Source: Phosphoribacter sp037045045 (lineage in GTDB: Bacteria; Actinomycetota; Actinomycetes; Actinomycetales; Dermatophilaceae). Taken from it: a stretch of DNA of 64,000 bases. A model generated the notes under the pieces. The model searched no databases, had not been told where the DNA came from, and saw nothing but the letters and a program-made list of their open reading frames with translations. Below, one piece after another: positions 57,113 to 64,000 of the stretch. The position numbers and the translations under genes are program-made. The stretch's first letter is position 1. Every line of letters starts with the position of its first letter. The stretch spans positions 558,001 to 622,000 of the forward strand of contig JBAOHL010000003.1 in assembly GCA_037045045.1 (NCBI GenBank). Reading direction: 5' to 3'.

Positions 57113-58846
57113 TCAGGCGGGCTCGTTGCCGTGCCGCGGGGTGGGCAGCGCGGTGGACTTGTCCCGCAGGAGCGACAGGGTGCGGATCAGCGCGGTCCGA
57201 GTGTGCCGGGGGTCGATGACATCGTCGACGAGTCCGTCTTCGGCGGCGGCGAACGGATGGCCCAGTTCGGCGTGGTACTCACGTGCGAGCTGTTCTCGGC
57301 GTCCTTCGGGGTCGGCGGCCTGCGACAGCTCCCGCCGGAACGCGATCCCCGTGGCGGCGTGGGCCCCCATCACGGCGATCTCGTTACCAGGCCACGCGAG
57401 ACTGACGTCGGCGCCGATGGCCCTGGAGTCCATGACGATGTACGCGCCGCCATAGGCCTTCCGCAGGACGACCTGGACTCGTGGCACCGTCGCCGCGCAG
57501 TACGCATACAGCAACTTGGCCCCGTGTCGGATGATCCCGGCGTGCTCCTGGGCGACCCCCGGCAAGAAGCCCGGCACGTCGACCAGCGTGACGAGCGGGA
57601 TGCCGAACGCGTCGCAGAAGCGCACGAACCGCGCCGCCTTGGTCGAGGCGTCGACGTCGAGCACACCGGCGAGCACCGACGGCTGGTTGGCCACGATCCC
57701 GACCGGGTACCCGTCCAGACGGGCGAAGGCGCACACGATGTTGCGCGCCCACTCCCGGTGCACCTCGAGCAGTTCGCCGTCGTCGACGATCTCCGCGATG
57801 ACGTCGAGGACGTCGTAGGGACGGCGCGGATCTGCCGGGACGAGGTCGAGCAACCGCTCGCAGCGACGATCCGGCCGGTCGTGGGGTGGGTGGTACGGCG
57901 GGGCTTCCCCGGCGTGCGAAGGCAGGAACGACAACAGGTGCCGGACGTCCTCGAAACACTCCTGCTCGGTGGCGGCCCGGAACGCGGCCACACCCGTGCG
58001 GGCCGCGTGCACCGACGCCCCGCCCAGCTCGGCCTTGCTGGTCAACTCGCCGGTTACGTCGGCGATGACCTCCGGGCCGGTGATGAACATCGATGCGGCG
58101 CCGTCGACCATGAAGGTGAAGTCCGTAAGCGCCGGAGAGTATGCCGCGCCGCCGGCGCAGGCGCCCATGACCAGGGAAAGCTGCGGGATCGCGCCGGAGC
58201 AGCGCACGTTGCGCCGGAAGATCCCGCCGAACCCGGCCAGCGCCCGGGCGCCCTCCTGGATCCGGGCTCCACCGCCGTCGTTGAGTCCGATCAGCGGCAC
58301 GCCCGCGGTCTCGGCGAGGTCCATGATCTTGTGGATCTTCGCCGCGAACGCCTCTCCGAGGGCGCCGCCGAAGATGCGCGCGTCGTGGGCGAACACGGCG
58401 ACCGGCCGGCCCTCGACGTCCCCCCACCCGGTGACCACGCCGTCCGTGGCGGGCCGCTTCTGCGCCATCCCGAACCGGGTGACGCGGTGGCGCACGTGGA
58501 GGTCCGTCTCGACGAAGGTCCCGGGATCGAGCAGGGCGAGGACGCGTTCTCGGGCGGTGACCCGGCGCGGCGCCGCTGCACCGACCCGCGTGGCGCCGTG
58601 GGGGTGGCCCGGCCGGTCGGCCCCGATGATCTCAGCGCGCGCCTGCTCGAGGTCGGCGGTGAGGTCCCGCAGGGAGAGTGTCTGGGGCGCCCTGGCGGAC
58701 CGGCGTGAGGCCGGCGTGGCGGCCGTGTCGAGGCGCCACGTGGACCCGGCGCGGGCGCGGGCCGGCTGGGGCGTCGTCCCAGCCGGCAGCGGGAGCGTGC
58801 GGGCCGGGGTTGGGTCGACGACGGGCACGTCCGAGACCTGAGACAT
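57113..58846 (-). CDS. Acyl-CoA carboxylase beta subunit (carboxyltransferase)
   Basis: The product is 577 residues from ATG 58846, which has GAGGAAGG 8 bp upstream; a GTG at 58855 is less likely. Residues 1-65 are a Pro/Ala-rich extension absent from typical 510-540-residue subunits. The two carboxyltransferase halves carry LNDGGGARIQEGARAL, GACAGGAAYSPALTDF and, in the second half, TLVDVPGFLPGVAQEHAGIIRHGAK, RKAYGGAYIVMDSR. Members carboxylate acetyl-, propionyl- or longer acyl-CoA with a biotinylated alpha subunit, not seen here. It begins 30 bp after the sigma factor stop in the same direction and is likely co-transcribed, so it may supply extender units to the adjacent biosynthetic genes (inference). 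Confidence 0.93.
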   Translation of the reverse strand: MSQVSDVPVVDPTPARTLPLPAGTTPQPARARAGSTWRLDTAATPASRRSARAPQTLSLRDLTADLEQARAEIIGADRPGHPHGATRVGAAAPRRVTARERVLALLDPGTFVETDLHVRHRVTRFGMAQKRPATDGVVTGWGDVEGRPVAVFAHDARIFGGALGEAFAAKIHKIMDLAETAGVPLIGLNDGGGARIQEGARALAGFGGIFRRNVRCSGAIPQLSLVMGACAGGAAYSPALTDFTFMVDGAASMFITGPEVIADVTGELTSKAELGGASVHAARTGVAAFRAATEQECFEDVRHLLSFLPSHAGEAPPYHPPHDRPDRRCERLLDLVPADPRRPYDVLDVIAEIVDDGELLEVHREWARNIVCAFARLDGYPVGIVANQPSVLAGVLDVDASTKAARFVRFCDAFGIPLVTLVDVPGFLPGVAQEHAGIIRHGAKLLYAYCAATVPRVQVVLRKAYGGAYIVMDSRAIGADVSLAWPGNEIAVMGAHAATGIAFRRELSQAADPEGRREQLAREYHAELGHPFAAAEDGLVDDVIDPRHTRTALIRTLSLLRDKSTALPTPRHGNEPA

Positions 58847-58876
58847 GTCGGGCACCTTCCTCGTGCTGAGGTCGGC

Positions 58877-59584
58877 TCAGGCCGCGTCGGGCAGGGTCGG
58901 GTGGGCTGGGAAGGCAGTGGGCTCGAGGGCCGTCCGCAGGCGCTGCAGAGCGCGCGCCCGCGTGGGACCGATGCTCCCCCGCGGCATACCCAGTGCCGCG
59001 GCGATCTCGTCGTACGACGGCTCGTCCACCCGCAACAGCTGCCGGACCACGCTCTGCTGGTTGGCCGGCAATTCCGCGACCGCGCGCCACAGCTGTCGCG
59101 CCGAGTCGCGCTCGGTCGCCCGATCCTCGACGGCGTGCTCGGTCGAGGGCAGGTTGGCGGCGACGGCCTCGTCGAGCAGGACGGGGAACTTGGCGGCGCG
59201 AGCCGACAAACGCCAGCACTCACGCCGGGTGCAGACCGCGAGCCACTGGTGGACGAACTCCGGTTCGCGGATGTTGTCGAGGTTCTCCAGCAGACGCGTC
59301 CAGGTGGCCTGGATGGCATCCTCGGCGTCCTCGGGGCTCAGGCGGCACTCGCGGGTGATGGACCACAGCAGCCGTCGATAGGTCCGGACGAGCTCGGCCC
59401 AGGCCGCCTCGTCGCCACGGCGCACCCCCTCGAAGAGTTCGCGGGCGCGCACGGCCCGGGCGGTGCGCACGTCCGGAGAAGGAGCGCGGCCGGCAACGGG
59501 GCGGGCGCCCGCCGGTATGCCGTTCGCCGAGGTCGTGGGGCGCGCGTTCGCCGAGGGTCGGGTCAGGACTGGGGAGATGCTCAT
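58877..59584 (-). CDS. ECF-type RNA polymerase sigma factor
   Basis: The product is 235 residues from ATG 59584; GAAAGG lies upstream. Residues 1-55 are a variable extension. Region 2 is LFEGVRRGDEAAWAELVRTYRRLLWSITRECRLSPEDAEDAIQATWTRLLENLDNI. Region 4 is AVAELPANQQSVVRQLLRVDEPSYDEIAAALGMPRGSIGPTRARALQRL with the helix-turn-helix. No anti-sigma gene is adjacent. Two copies of a 22-bp element lie in its upstream region. It probably controls the carboxylase and neighbouring genes (inference). Confidence 0.92.
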   Translation of the reverse strand: MSISPVLTRPSANARPTTSANGIPAGARPVAGRAPSPDVRTARAVRARELFEGVRRGDEAAWAELVRTYRRLLWSITRECRLSPEDAEDAIQATWTRLLENLDNIREPEFVHQWLAVCTRRECWRLSARAAKFPVLLDEAVAANLPSTEHAVEDRATERDSARQLWRAVAELPANQQSVVRQLLRVDEPSYDEIAAALGMPRGSIGPTRARALQRLRTALEPTAFPAHPTLPDAA

Positions 59585-59667
59585 TGCTGGCCTTTCGGGA
59601 CGATCGCACGGGCAGTCCCTCGAGATTCGCAAGGGCCCCGGCATCCCCGAATCCGTCACCTGACGTG

Positions 59668-59722
59668 ACTTGGCCGACGCGATGACGTAGTTCCTGCCCC
59701 ACTTCGGCCCACGACGACGTAG
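59668..59722. repeat. Duplicated 22-23-bp element upstream of the sigma factor gene
   Basis: On the plus strand, 59668-59690 (ACTTGGCCGACGCGATGACGTAG) and 59701-59722 (ACTTCGGCCCACGACGACGTAG) match at most positions, with a 33-bp period. Read toward the sigma gene they begin CTACGTC and contain the GGCC-AAGT core. The location fits a promoter or operator pair. No gene overlaps it. Confidence 0.6.
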
Positions 59723-59731
59723 GTCACCTCC

Positions 59732-60961
59732 CTAGGGCCCCTTGCCGATCCGGGGGTCGCGACGCAGGAGGCGACTCGTTTCCTGAGGGGTCTGGCGGAG
59801 GTCATTGGCCCACGCGTTGGCGGCCCGAAGGTTCCAGGCACCTGCCCACCCGGGCTCCGGGACGCCTCGGCCGCCGAGCACCGACCACCGACCGACGGGT
59901 GTCGCGCCGCGGCCCACCTTCGACGTCAGCGAGCTCGGTCCCAGCGCGTACCGGCTGGCCCCCGCGGCGAGCGCTGCCCGGATCGGCTCGTAGAAGATCA
60001 GTGCGAAGGTCGCGAAGCCGCGCCCTCGCAGGCGTTCGTCCACGGCGACGAGGCGGCAGTACCAGACGTCGCGCCATTCGTAGGCGAGCAGGGCACCGAC
60101 GAGGCGCCCGTCGTCCCGCACGACCAGGACCCGCGAGAGGTCGTCCAACTCCTGTGCCTGCGAGCGCAAGTGGGCCTCGAGTTGGTCGGCGCCGTCGGGG
60201 TGGCCGTAGCGGCGATGGTGGCTGGCCACGAGGGGGGCGAGGTCTTCGACACACGTCGAGAGCCGGGTCCACGCCGCGCTGAGCCCGGATGCGGCGAACT
60301 CCCGGACTTCGCGGCGCACCGACGAGCGTCGGCCAGCCGGCAGCGCTGCGACGTATCCGTCGAAGTCCCGGCGTCCCGTCAATTCGATGTCGGCGCCGAC
60401 GTCCGTGAGCAGGGCCACGCTCCCCCACACGGTGGCCAGCTCGGCGGCCGGCCCCGCGTCGAGGTAGAGAGCGGCGACGGTGCCTGTCGACCACGCCTGC
60501 GCGAGCTCCCCGGCCCTCGTCGTCACCGCATCGAGGATCGTTCGCCGATCCGGGGCCGCCATGGCGGGGTCCACGAGCAGTTCCGTCCCGTACCCGGTCC
60601 GTCCGCCGAGCAGCAACGCCGGGCCCTCGTCCGACATCCCTGGGGGACGGTCGAAGACGTGCGCGGGGTCGTAGAACGTTCCGATCCCCGACCCCGCCGT
60701 GCCGCTGTCCAGGTAGGCCGGCACGATCGCCCGGACGACGTCGCCCTCGTCGCGGGCCACGAGGTACCACGTGTCGTACGAGGGATCGGCCTCCAACGCG
60801 CGCAACCACCGCGGCGAGCTGTACAGGCCGGCGTGCTCGGCCACCCGGGCCCAGTCGGTGTCGTCGATGAGGTCGGCCGACGCGAGGACCTGAACCGTGA
60901 TGCGCCGATCCGGCCCCCCGGGCCGAGATGGCCCGGGGGGTGCTGCGGCGATGGTCGTCAT
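59732..60961 (-). CDS. GNAT-fold, FemAB/peptidogalycan-biosynthesis-like protein
   Basis: The product is 409 residues from ATG 60961 with GAGGGGAAAC upstream. The N-terminal half (SSPRWLRALEADPSYDTWYLVARD, TFYDPAHVF) and the C-terminal half (SRVLVVRDDGRLVGALLAYEWRDVWYCRLVAVDERLRGRGFATFALIFYEPIRAA) form a tandem GNAT-like fold as in FemAB/peptidogalycan families. The GRGFAT acyl-CoA-type loop is conserved. It might add an acyl or aminoacyl group, using tRNA or CoA donors. It is divergent from the thioesterase/ATP-grasp genes across 169 bp, suggesting joint control. Confidence 0.75.
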   Translation of the reverse strand: MTTIAAAPPGPSRPGGPDRRITVQVLASADLIDDTDWARVAEHAGLYSSPRWLRALEADPSYDTWYLVARDEGDVVRAIVPAYLDSGTAGSGIGTFYDPAHVFDRPPGMSDEGPALLLGGRTGYGTELLVDPAMAAPDRRTILDAVTTRAGELAQAWSTGTVAALYLDAGPAAELATVWGSVALLTDVGADIELTGRRDFDGYVAALPAGRRSSVRREVREFAASGLSAAWTRLSTCVEDLAPLVASHHRRYGHPDGADQLEAHLRSQAQELDDLSRVLVVRDDGRLVGALLAYEWRDVWYCRLVAVDERLRGRGFATFALIFYEPIRAALAAGASRYALGPSSLTSKVGRGATPVGRWSVLGGRGVPEPGWAGAWNLRAANAWANDLRQTPQETSRLLRRDPRIGKGP

Positions 60962-61130
60962 GATGTTTCCCCTCGACGGTGCCGGCCCGCGCAGGGCCAG
61001 CGTTGGACCCCGTTGAGAGCCACCCGTGGGTGAGACGAATACACCTGAGTCACGTCCGCCGGCCCCCCGCGCGTCGCATGTATCCAACGCCCCCGAGGCT
61101 GGCTCGGGTGAGGGACGAAGGAGGCCATCG

Positions 61131-61934
61131 ATGACCGCAACCGTGTCGGACGCCTGGCTGGTGCGCGAGCAGGAGCAGGCGGATCGTCCCCAACGGCTGT
61201 TCGCCCTGCCGTATGCCGGGGGCGGCGCCTCGACGTACCGACGGTGGGCCGAGCTGCTGCCCGGGGTGGAGGTCGTCCCCGTCCAGTTACCCGGCCGCGA
61301 GGAGCGTCTGCAGGAGTCGGCCATCGCCGACCGGCGGACGCTTGTCACCGCCATCGCCGACGCCCTCGGGCCGCTCACCGATCGTCCCTACGGCATCTTC
61401 GGCCACAGCATGGGCGCCAAGATCGCCTTCGAACTCGCCCGTGAACTACGCCGACGCGGCGCGCCGCCGCCGGTGGGCTTGTTCGTCTCGGCCTGCCGGG
61501 CCCCGCACTTGCCGCGGATCCCCACCCCGCCGGTAGCCAGCCTGCCGGACCACCTGTTCGCGGCGATGCTGGCCCGGATCGACGGGACCCCCCACGAGCT
61601 GCTGGAGGACCCCGCATTCATGCGGACCTTCCTGCCCACCATGCGGGCCGACTTCGCGGTCGTCGACGGCTACCGGTACGACGACGAGGCCGCCCTGCGG
61701 ATGCCGCTCGTCGCGTTCGGTGGCACGCAGGACCCCGAAGTCCGGATGCAGGACCTGTCCGCCTGGCGAGTGCACACGACATCGCGCTTCCGGCTCGTCC
61801 CGTTGGCCGGAGGGCACTTCGTCGTGTCCAGCCGCGCCCGGGACATCGTCGAGGCCATCGCCAGCGAGCTCGCGGCGGCAGCCGCGGCCGGGGCGCCGGA
61901 TGTCCCACTGGGCGCGGCGAGACCGGCGCGATGA
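61131..61934 (+). CDS. Type II thioesterase
   Basis: The product is 267 residues with GAAGGAGG upstream of the ATG. The alpha/beta-hydrolase markers are LFALPYAGGGASTYRRWAELL, VVPVQLPGREERL, the nucleophile elbow GIFGHSMGAKIAFELAREL, the late Asp in GGTQDPEVRM and the catalytic His in LAGGHFVVSS. These editing enzymes (GrsT/RedJ type) accompany NRPS or PKS systems and free blocked carrier proteins. No carrier-protein megasynthase is present in the window; one could lie to the right. The ATP-grasp gene starts inside its stop codon. Confidence 0.93.
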   Translation: MTATVSDAWLVREQEQADRPQRLFALPYAGGGASTYRRWAELLPGVEVVPVQLPGREERLQESAIADRRTLVTAIADALGPLTDRPYGIFGHSMGAKIAFELARELRRRGAPPPVGLFVSACRAPHLPRIPTPPVASLPDHLFAAMLARIDGTPHELLEDPAFMRTFLPTMRADFAVVDGYRYDDEAALRMPLVAFGGTQDPEVRMQDLSAWRVHTTSRFRLVPLAGGHFVVSSRARDIVEAIASELAAAAAAGAPDVPLGAARPAR

Positions 61935-63244
61935 CTCCCCTCGGCACGGACTTCGCGCGGCGCTACTGGTCACACCTGGGCAGCGACCCCGGAGCGCTGG
62001 AGGACCTCACCCTCCTGCGGGAGCTCAGCGACGGCGACGAGGCCCTGCGCTCGGCGACGGGCGCCCCGCTGCTCACGCGCCCCCTCTTCCTCTCGGCCAG
62101 CGAGCGCGACGCCCTGGTGGCCGACCTGGCCGCCTTGCAGGAGATGCTCCGGTCGATCCCGGAACGGCTCTACCAGGGCGACGTCGCGGCGATGTGCGCG
62201 GAGCTGGGGTTCTCCCCCATCCAGGCCATGCTCGTCGAGGAGACCGCGACCGACGAGGACGTGCTCACGTCCCGGGCGGACCTCATGCGCGGCGCGTCGG
62301 GCTTCTCGTGTATCGAATTCAACCTGCACAGCAGCCTCGGCGGGCTGGACGCCGGGCCATGGCACGCGGCATACGCGCGTCTGCCAACCCTCGGCGCCTT
62401 CCTCGCGCGCGAGGGCCTGGCCTACGTCGACCCGCTCGACCGCGTCGTCGCGGCCGTGGCGGAGGCGGCTCGGCGGCGAGGGTACGCAGAACCGGCCGTC
62501 GCCGTGGTGGACTGGCCCGGCGCCCCTGCCTCCCAGCAGCGGCGGGTGGCGCGGCTGGCCGCCCTCATGCGCGCCCGCGGGCTGGACGCCTTCGCCGGCG
62601 ATGCGGGCCAATTCTCCAGTCGGAGAGACCGATTGGTCTGCGGCGGCCGCGAGGTCGACGTCCTCTACCGCATCTTCGACATCGGGGAGGTCGCCACCGA
62701 CCCACGCCCGATCGTCCCGATGCTGCGGGCCCACCGCGCCGGGCAGCTCGTGCTCGCGATGAGTTTCGTCGCCGAGCTGGTCGGTAACAAGGGCGCCCTG
62801 GCGATGCTGTCCACTCCGCGCGACCCCGCCTCCTTCACCGCCGACGAGCGGGCCCTCATCGACCGCGTGCTCCCGTCGACTCGTTGGGTAGGGACAGATC
62901 CTCGCGCCGACCTGGCCGAACGGGAGCACCTCGTGCTGAAACCGGTGAACGGACACTCGGGCAGGGGCGTGGTGACCGGTGCGGACGTGGGCGAGAGCGA
63001 GTGGTCTGCCGCGCTGGCATCTGCGGCCTCGGAACCTCACGTGCTCCAGCGTCGCGTGCACCCTCGGCCGGAGTATCTCCCGGGCTCGGACGGGCAGCCG
63101 CAACCGTTCGAGGTGAACTGGGGGGTCTTCCTCGTCGGCACCGAGTTCTCGGGTGCGATGATCCGAGCCGTGCCCTTCGGTCGACATGCCCTGACGACCA
63201 CCTCGGTGGGTGCGCTCATCGGCGGCTGCTACGTCGGCCCGTGA
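61931..63244 (+). CDS. ATP-grasp-like peptide ligase candidate
   Basis: The product is 437 residues; its ATG overlaps the thioesterase stop by 4 bp. FSCIEFNLHSSLGGLDAGPWHAAYARL and VDVLYRIFDIGEVATDPRPIV precede LVLKPVNGHSGRGVVTGADVGE, which looks like an ATP-grasp nucleotide loop (Lys plus Gly-rich). FEVNWGVFLVGTEFSGAMIRAVP near the end resembles the metal-binding strand. This layout fits uncharacterised glutathionylspermidine-synthase/circularly permuted ATP-grasp-like ligases found in biosynthetic clusters. The substrate is unknown. An intimate link to the thioesterase is shown by coupling. Confidence 0.7.
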   Translation: MTPLGTDFARRYWSHLGSDPGALEDLTLLRELSDGDEALRSATGAPLLTRPLFLSASERDALVADLAALQEMLRSIPERLYQGDVAAMCAELGFSPIQAMLVEETATDEDVLTSRADLMRGASGFSCIEFNLHSSLGGLDAGPWHAAYARLPTLGAFLAREGLAYVDPLDRVVAAVAEAARRRGYAEPAVAVVDWPGAPASQQRRVARLAALMRARGLDAFAGDAGQFSSRRDRLVCGGREVDVLYRIFDIGEVATDPRPIVPMLRAHRAGQLVLAMSFVAELVGNKGALAMLSTPRDPASFTADERALIDRVLPSTRWVGTDPRADLAEREHLVLKPVNGHSGRGVVTGADVGESEWSAALASAASEPHVLQRRVHPRPEYLPGSDGQPQPFEVNWGVFLVGTEFSGAMIRAVPFGRHALTTTSVGALIGGCYVGP

Positions 63245-63340
63245 CCGACGCCACCATCCGTCCCACCCCCGTATCACCGCCGGGTTTGCCCCCTCCTGAC
63301 CTGTGCACCGCTCACTACAACTCTCCCGAGGAGAAGGACT

Positions 63341-63562
63341 ATGAACCACCCGGCACCCACGACGACACAGCTGACCCGCCTGAGCTACAGCGCGGTACCG
63401 ATGTCGCACGGCATGCAGACGGCCTTCCGGGCCGACGCCACCCCCCAGGGCATCCGCCTGCTCGTTCCGTTCGTCGAGGGGACCGCGGAGTTCATCGTCC
63501 CGACCGCCGATGCGGCCAGGCTGCTGGCTCAACTCCAGGCGGCGTTGGGGTCTGACTCCTAG
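63341..63562 (+). CDS. Small protein of unknown function downstream of the ATP-grasp gene
   Basis: The product is 73 residues; GAGGAGAAGG lies 4-5 bp before the ATG, a strong Shine-Dalgarno. The sequence begins MNHPAPTTTQLTRLSYSAVP, then TPQGIRLLVPFVEGTAEFIVPTADAARLLAQLQAAL. A mixed strand-helix pattern suggests a small folded protein rather than a disordered leader. It has no Cys. It could be a modified-peptide precursor, a carrier or a cluster-specific chaperone; nothing decides this. It ends overlapping the stop of the convergent regulator. Confidence 0.65.
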   Translation: MNHPAPTTTQLTRLSYSAVPMSHGMQTAFRADATPQGIRLLVPFVEGTAEFIVPTADAARLLAQLQAALGSDS

Positions 63563-64000
63563 CGCGACCGCTCGCCGCGCTGGTGCAGGCCAGCGCTGGC
63601 CCGGGCGGCCGCCTGGCCTCGGGTCGAGACGTCGAGTTTGCGCAGGACGTTCGAGACGTGGACTCCGACGGTGCGCGGGCTCAAGAAGAGCAGTTCGCCG
63701 ATTTCTCGGTTCGTCGCACCGGCCATGAGGTGCCCGAGGACCTCGCGTTCGCGGGCCGTCAACCCGAAGCGCTCCCACGGGTCTGTCGGCACCGTGCTCG
63801 ATGGAGGTTCCGCAGGGGCCTCGCCGAGGTTCAACCGGGCCCGCCTGGCGAGGTCGTCGGCGCGATGGAGCAGCCGCCGTGACGGGAGGGCAGCGGCCAA
63901 CTCGTACCCACGTCGAAGGTGGGGCTCCACCGCGGCACGGGCATGACGGCGGATGAGTAGGTCCTCGGCGTGAGCCAGATAGGCGTACGACGCCTCGAGA
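63559..64000 (-). CDS. LuxR-family regulator, C-terminal part (cut by right edge)
   Basis: At least 147 codons are in the window and the frame stays open to the edge. The C-terminal helix-turn-helix is FGLTAREREVLGHLMAGATNREIGELLFLSPRTVGVHVSNVLRKLDV. Upstream, helical TPR-like sequence (AHAEDLLIRRHARAAVEPHLRRGYELAAALP) fits the large ATP-binding LuxR regulators common in secondary-metabolite clusters. It converges with the small-protein gene. Confidence 0.9.
   Translation of the reverse strand, partial: LEASYAYLAHAEDLLIRRHARAAVEPHLRRGYELAAALPSRRLLHRADDLARRARLNLGEAPAEPPSSTVPTDPWERFGLTAREREVLGHLMAGATNREIGELLFLSPRTVGVHVSNVLRKLDVSTRGQAAARASAGLHQRGERSR

Noticed and set aside
1..64000. Prophage or integrative element
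   Set aside because: No integrase, capsid, portal or relaxase genes are present. Only degraded insertion-sequence fragments near 51 kb indicate mobile DNA.

Overview
The window is about 70% G+C, densely packed and non-eukaryotic. It reads as chromosomal DNA of a high-GC Gram-positive actinobacterium, probably in or near the Intrasporangiaceae/Micrococcales. Supporting features are many GTG starts, 4-base stop/start overlaps, a paired dynamin GTPase locus like Streptomyces dynA/dynB, an MptB-type polyprenol-phosphate mannosyltransferase, DUF3039/DUF2017/DUF3618 proteins, an actinobacterial Tad pilus locus, and a tmRNA whose tag ends in FALAA. The family-level placement is an inference. All gene calls come from reading motifs by eye; no database search was run.

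Layout. 0-6 kb: ettA (cut by the left edge), ssb and the dynA-dynB pair, all leftward. 6-15 kb: tRNA-Arg, a PrsW-like membrane protease, orn, tRNA-His, a CopC-like protein, tRNA-Lys, a 0.5 kb zone holding a decayed duplication, an ATP-grasp/alpha-E plus transglutaminase pair, a GroES-like protein, bcp and tRNA-Leu. 14.7-20.4 kb: a leftward housekeeping block (clpS, DUF2017, murI, MBL hydrolase, rph, rdgB, sulfite-oxidase-like enzyme). 20.4-23 kb: NAD salvage (pncB, a DUF421 membrane protein, pncA). 23-28 kb: homogentisate degradation (hmgA divergent from an unknown gene plus fahA, with an IclR regulator and palindromes in the divergent promoter). 28-32 kb: tryptophanase, a tautomerase, metZ and rhodanese. 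32-37 kb: yqgE, a DEAD-box helicase with a repeat-built N-terminus, a lytic transglycosylase, trx and yccF. 37-49 kb: tmRNA, mptB, an MFS transporter, DUF2207, smpB, an M23 peptidase, ftsX, ftsE with a repeat tail, two minisatellites and prfB. 49-52 kb: a GMC oxidoreductase, insertion-sequence relics and vapBC. 52-57 kb: a Tad pilus operon. 57-64 kb: acyl-CoA carboxylase beta subunit, ECF sigma factor, a FemAB/GNAT-like protein, and divergently a type II thioesterase, an ATP-grasp-like ligase and a small protein, ending in a LuxR-type regulator cut by the right edge. This last block looks like the margin of a secondary-metabolism or peptide-modification locus.

How the genes work together. Ribosome rescue is represented by both smpB and ssrA. 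Division and wall remodelling are represented by ftsE-ftsX-M23, murI, a lytic transglycosylase and the dynamins. NAD recycling is pncA plus pncB. The homogentisate genes would cut the ring and hydrolyse the product, but no glutathione-dependent maleylacetoacetate isomerase is seen; an unassigned protein sits exactly where it would be expected.

The most unexpected whole-window signal is a non-palindromic octamer, CGGCATAC (reverse complement GTATGCCG). I found its 7-base core about 72 times by eye, on both strands, in and between genes and independent of reading frame. That is roughly ten times what base composition predicts.
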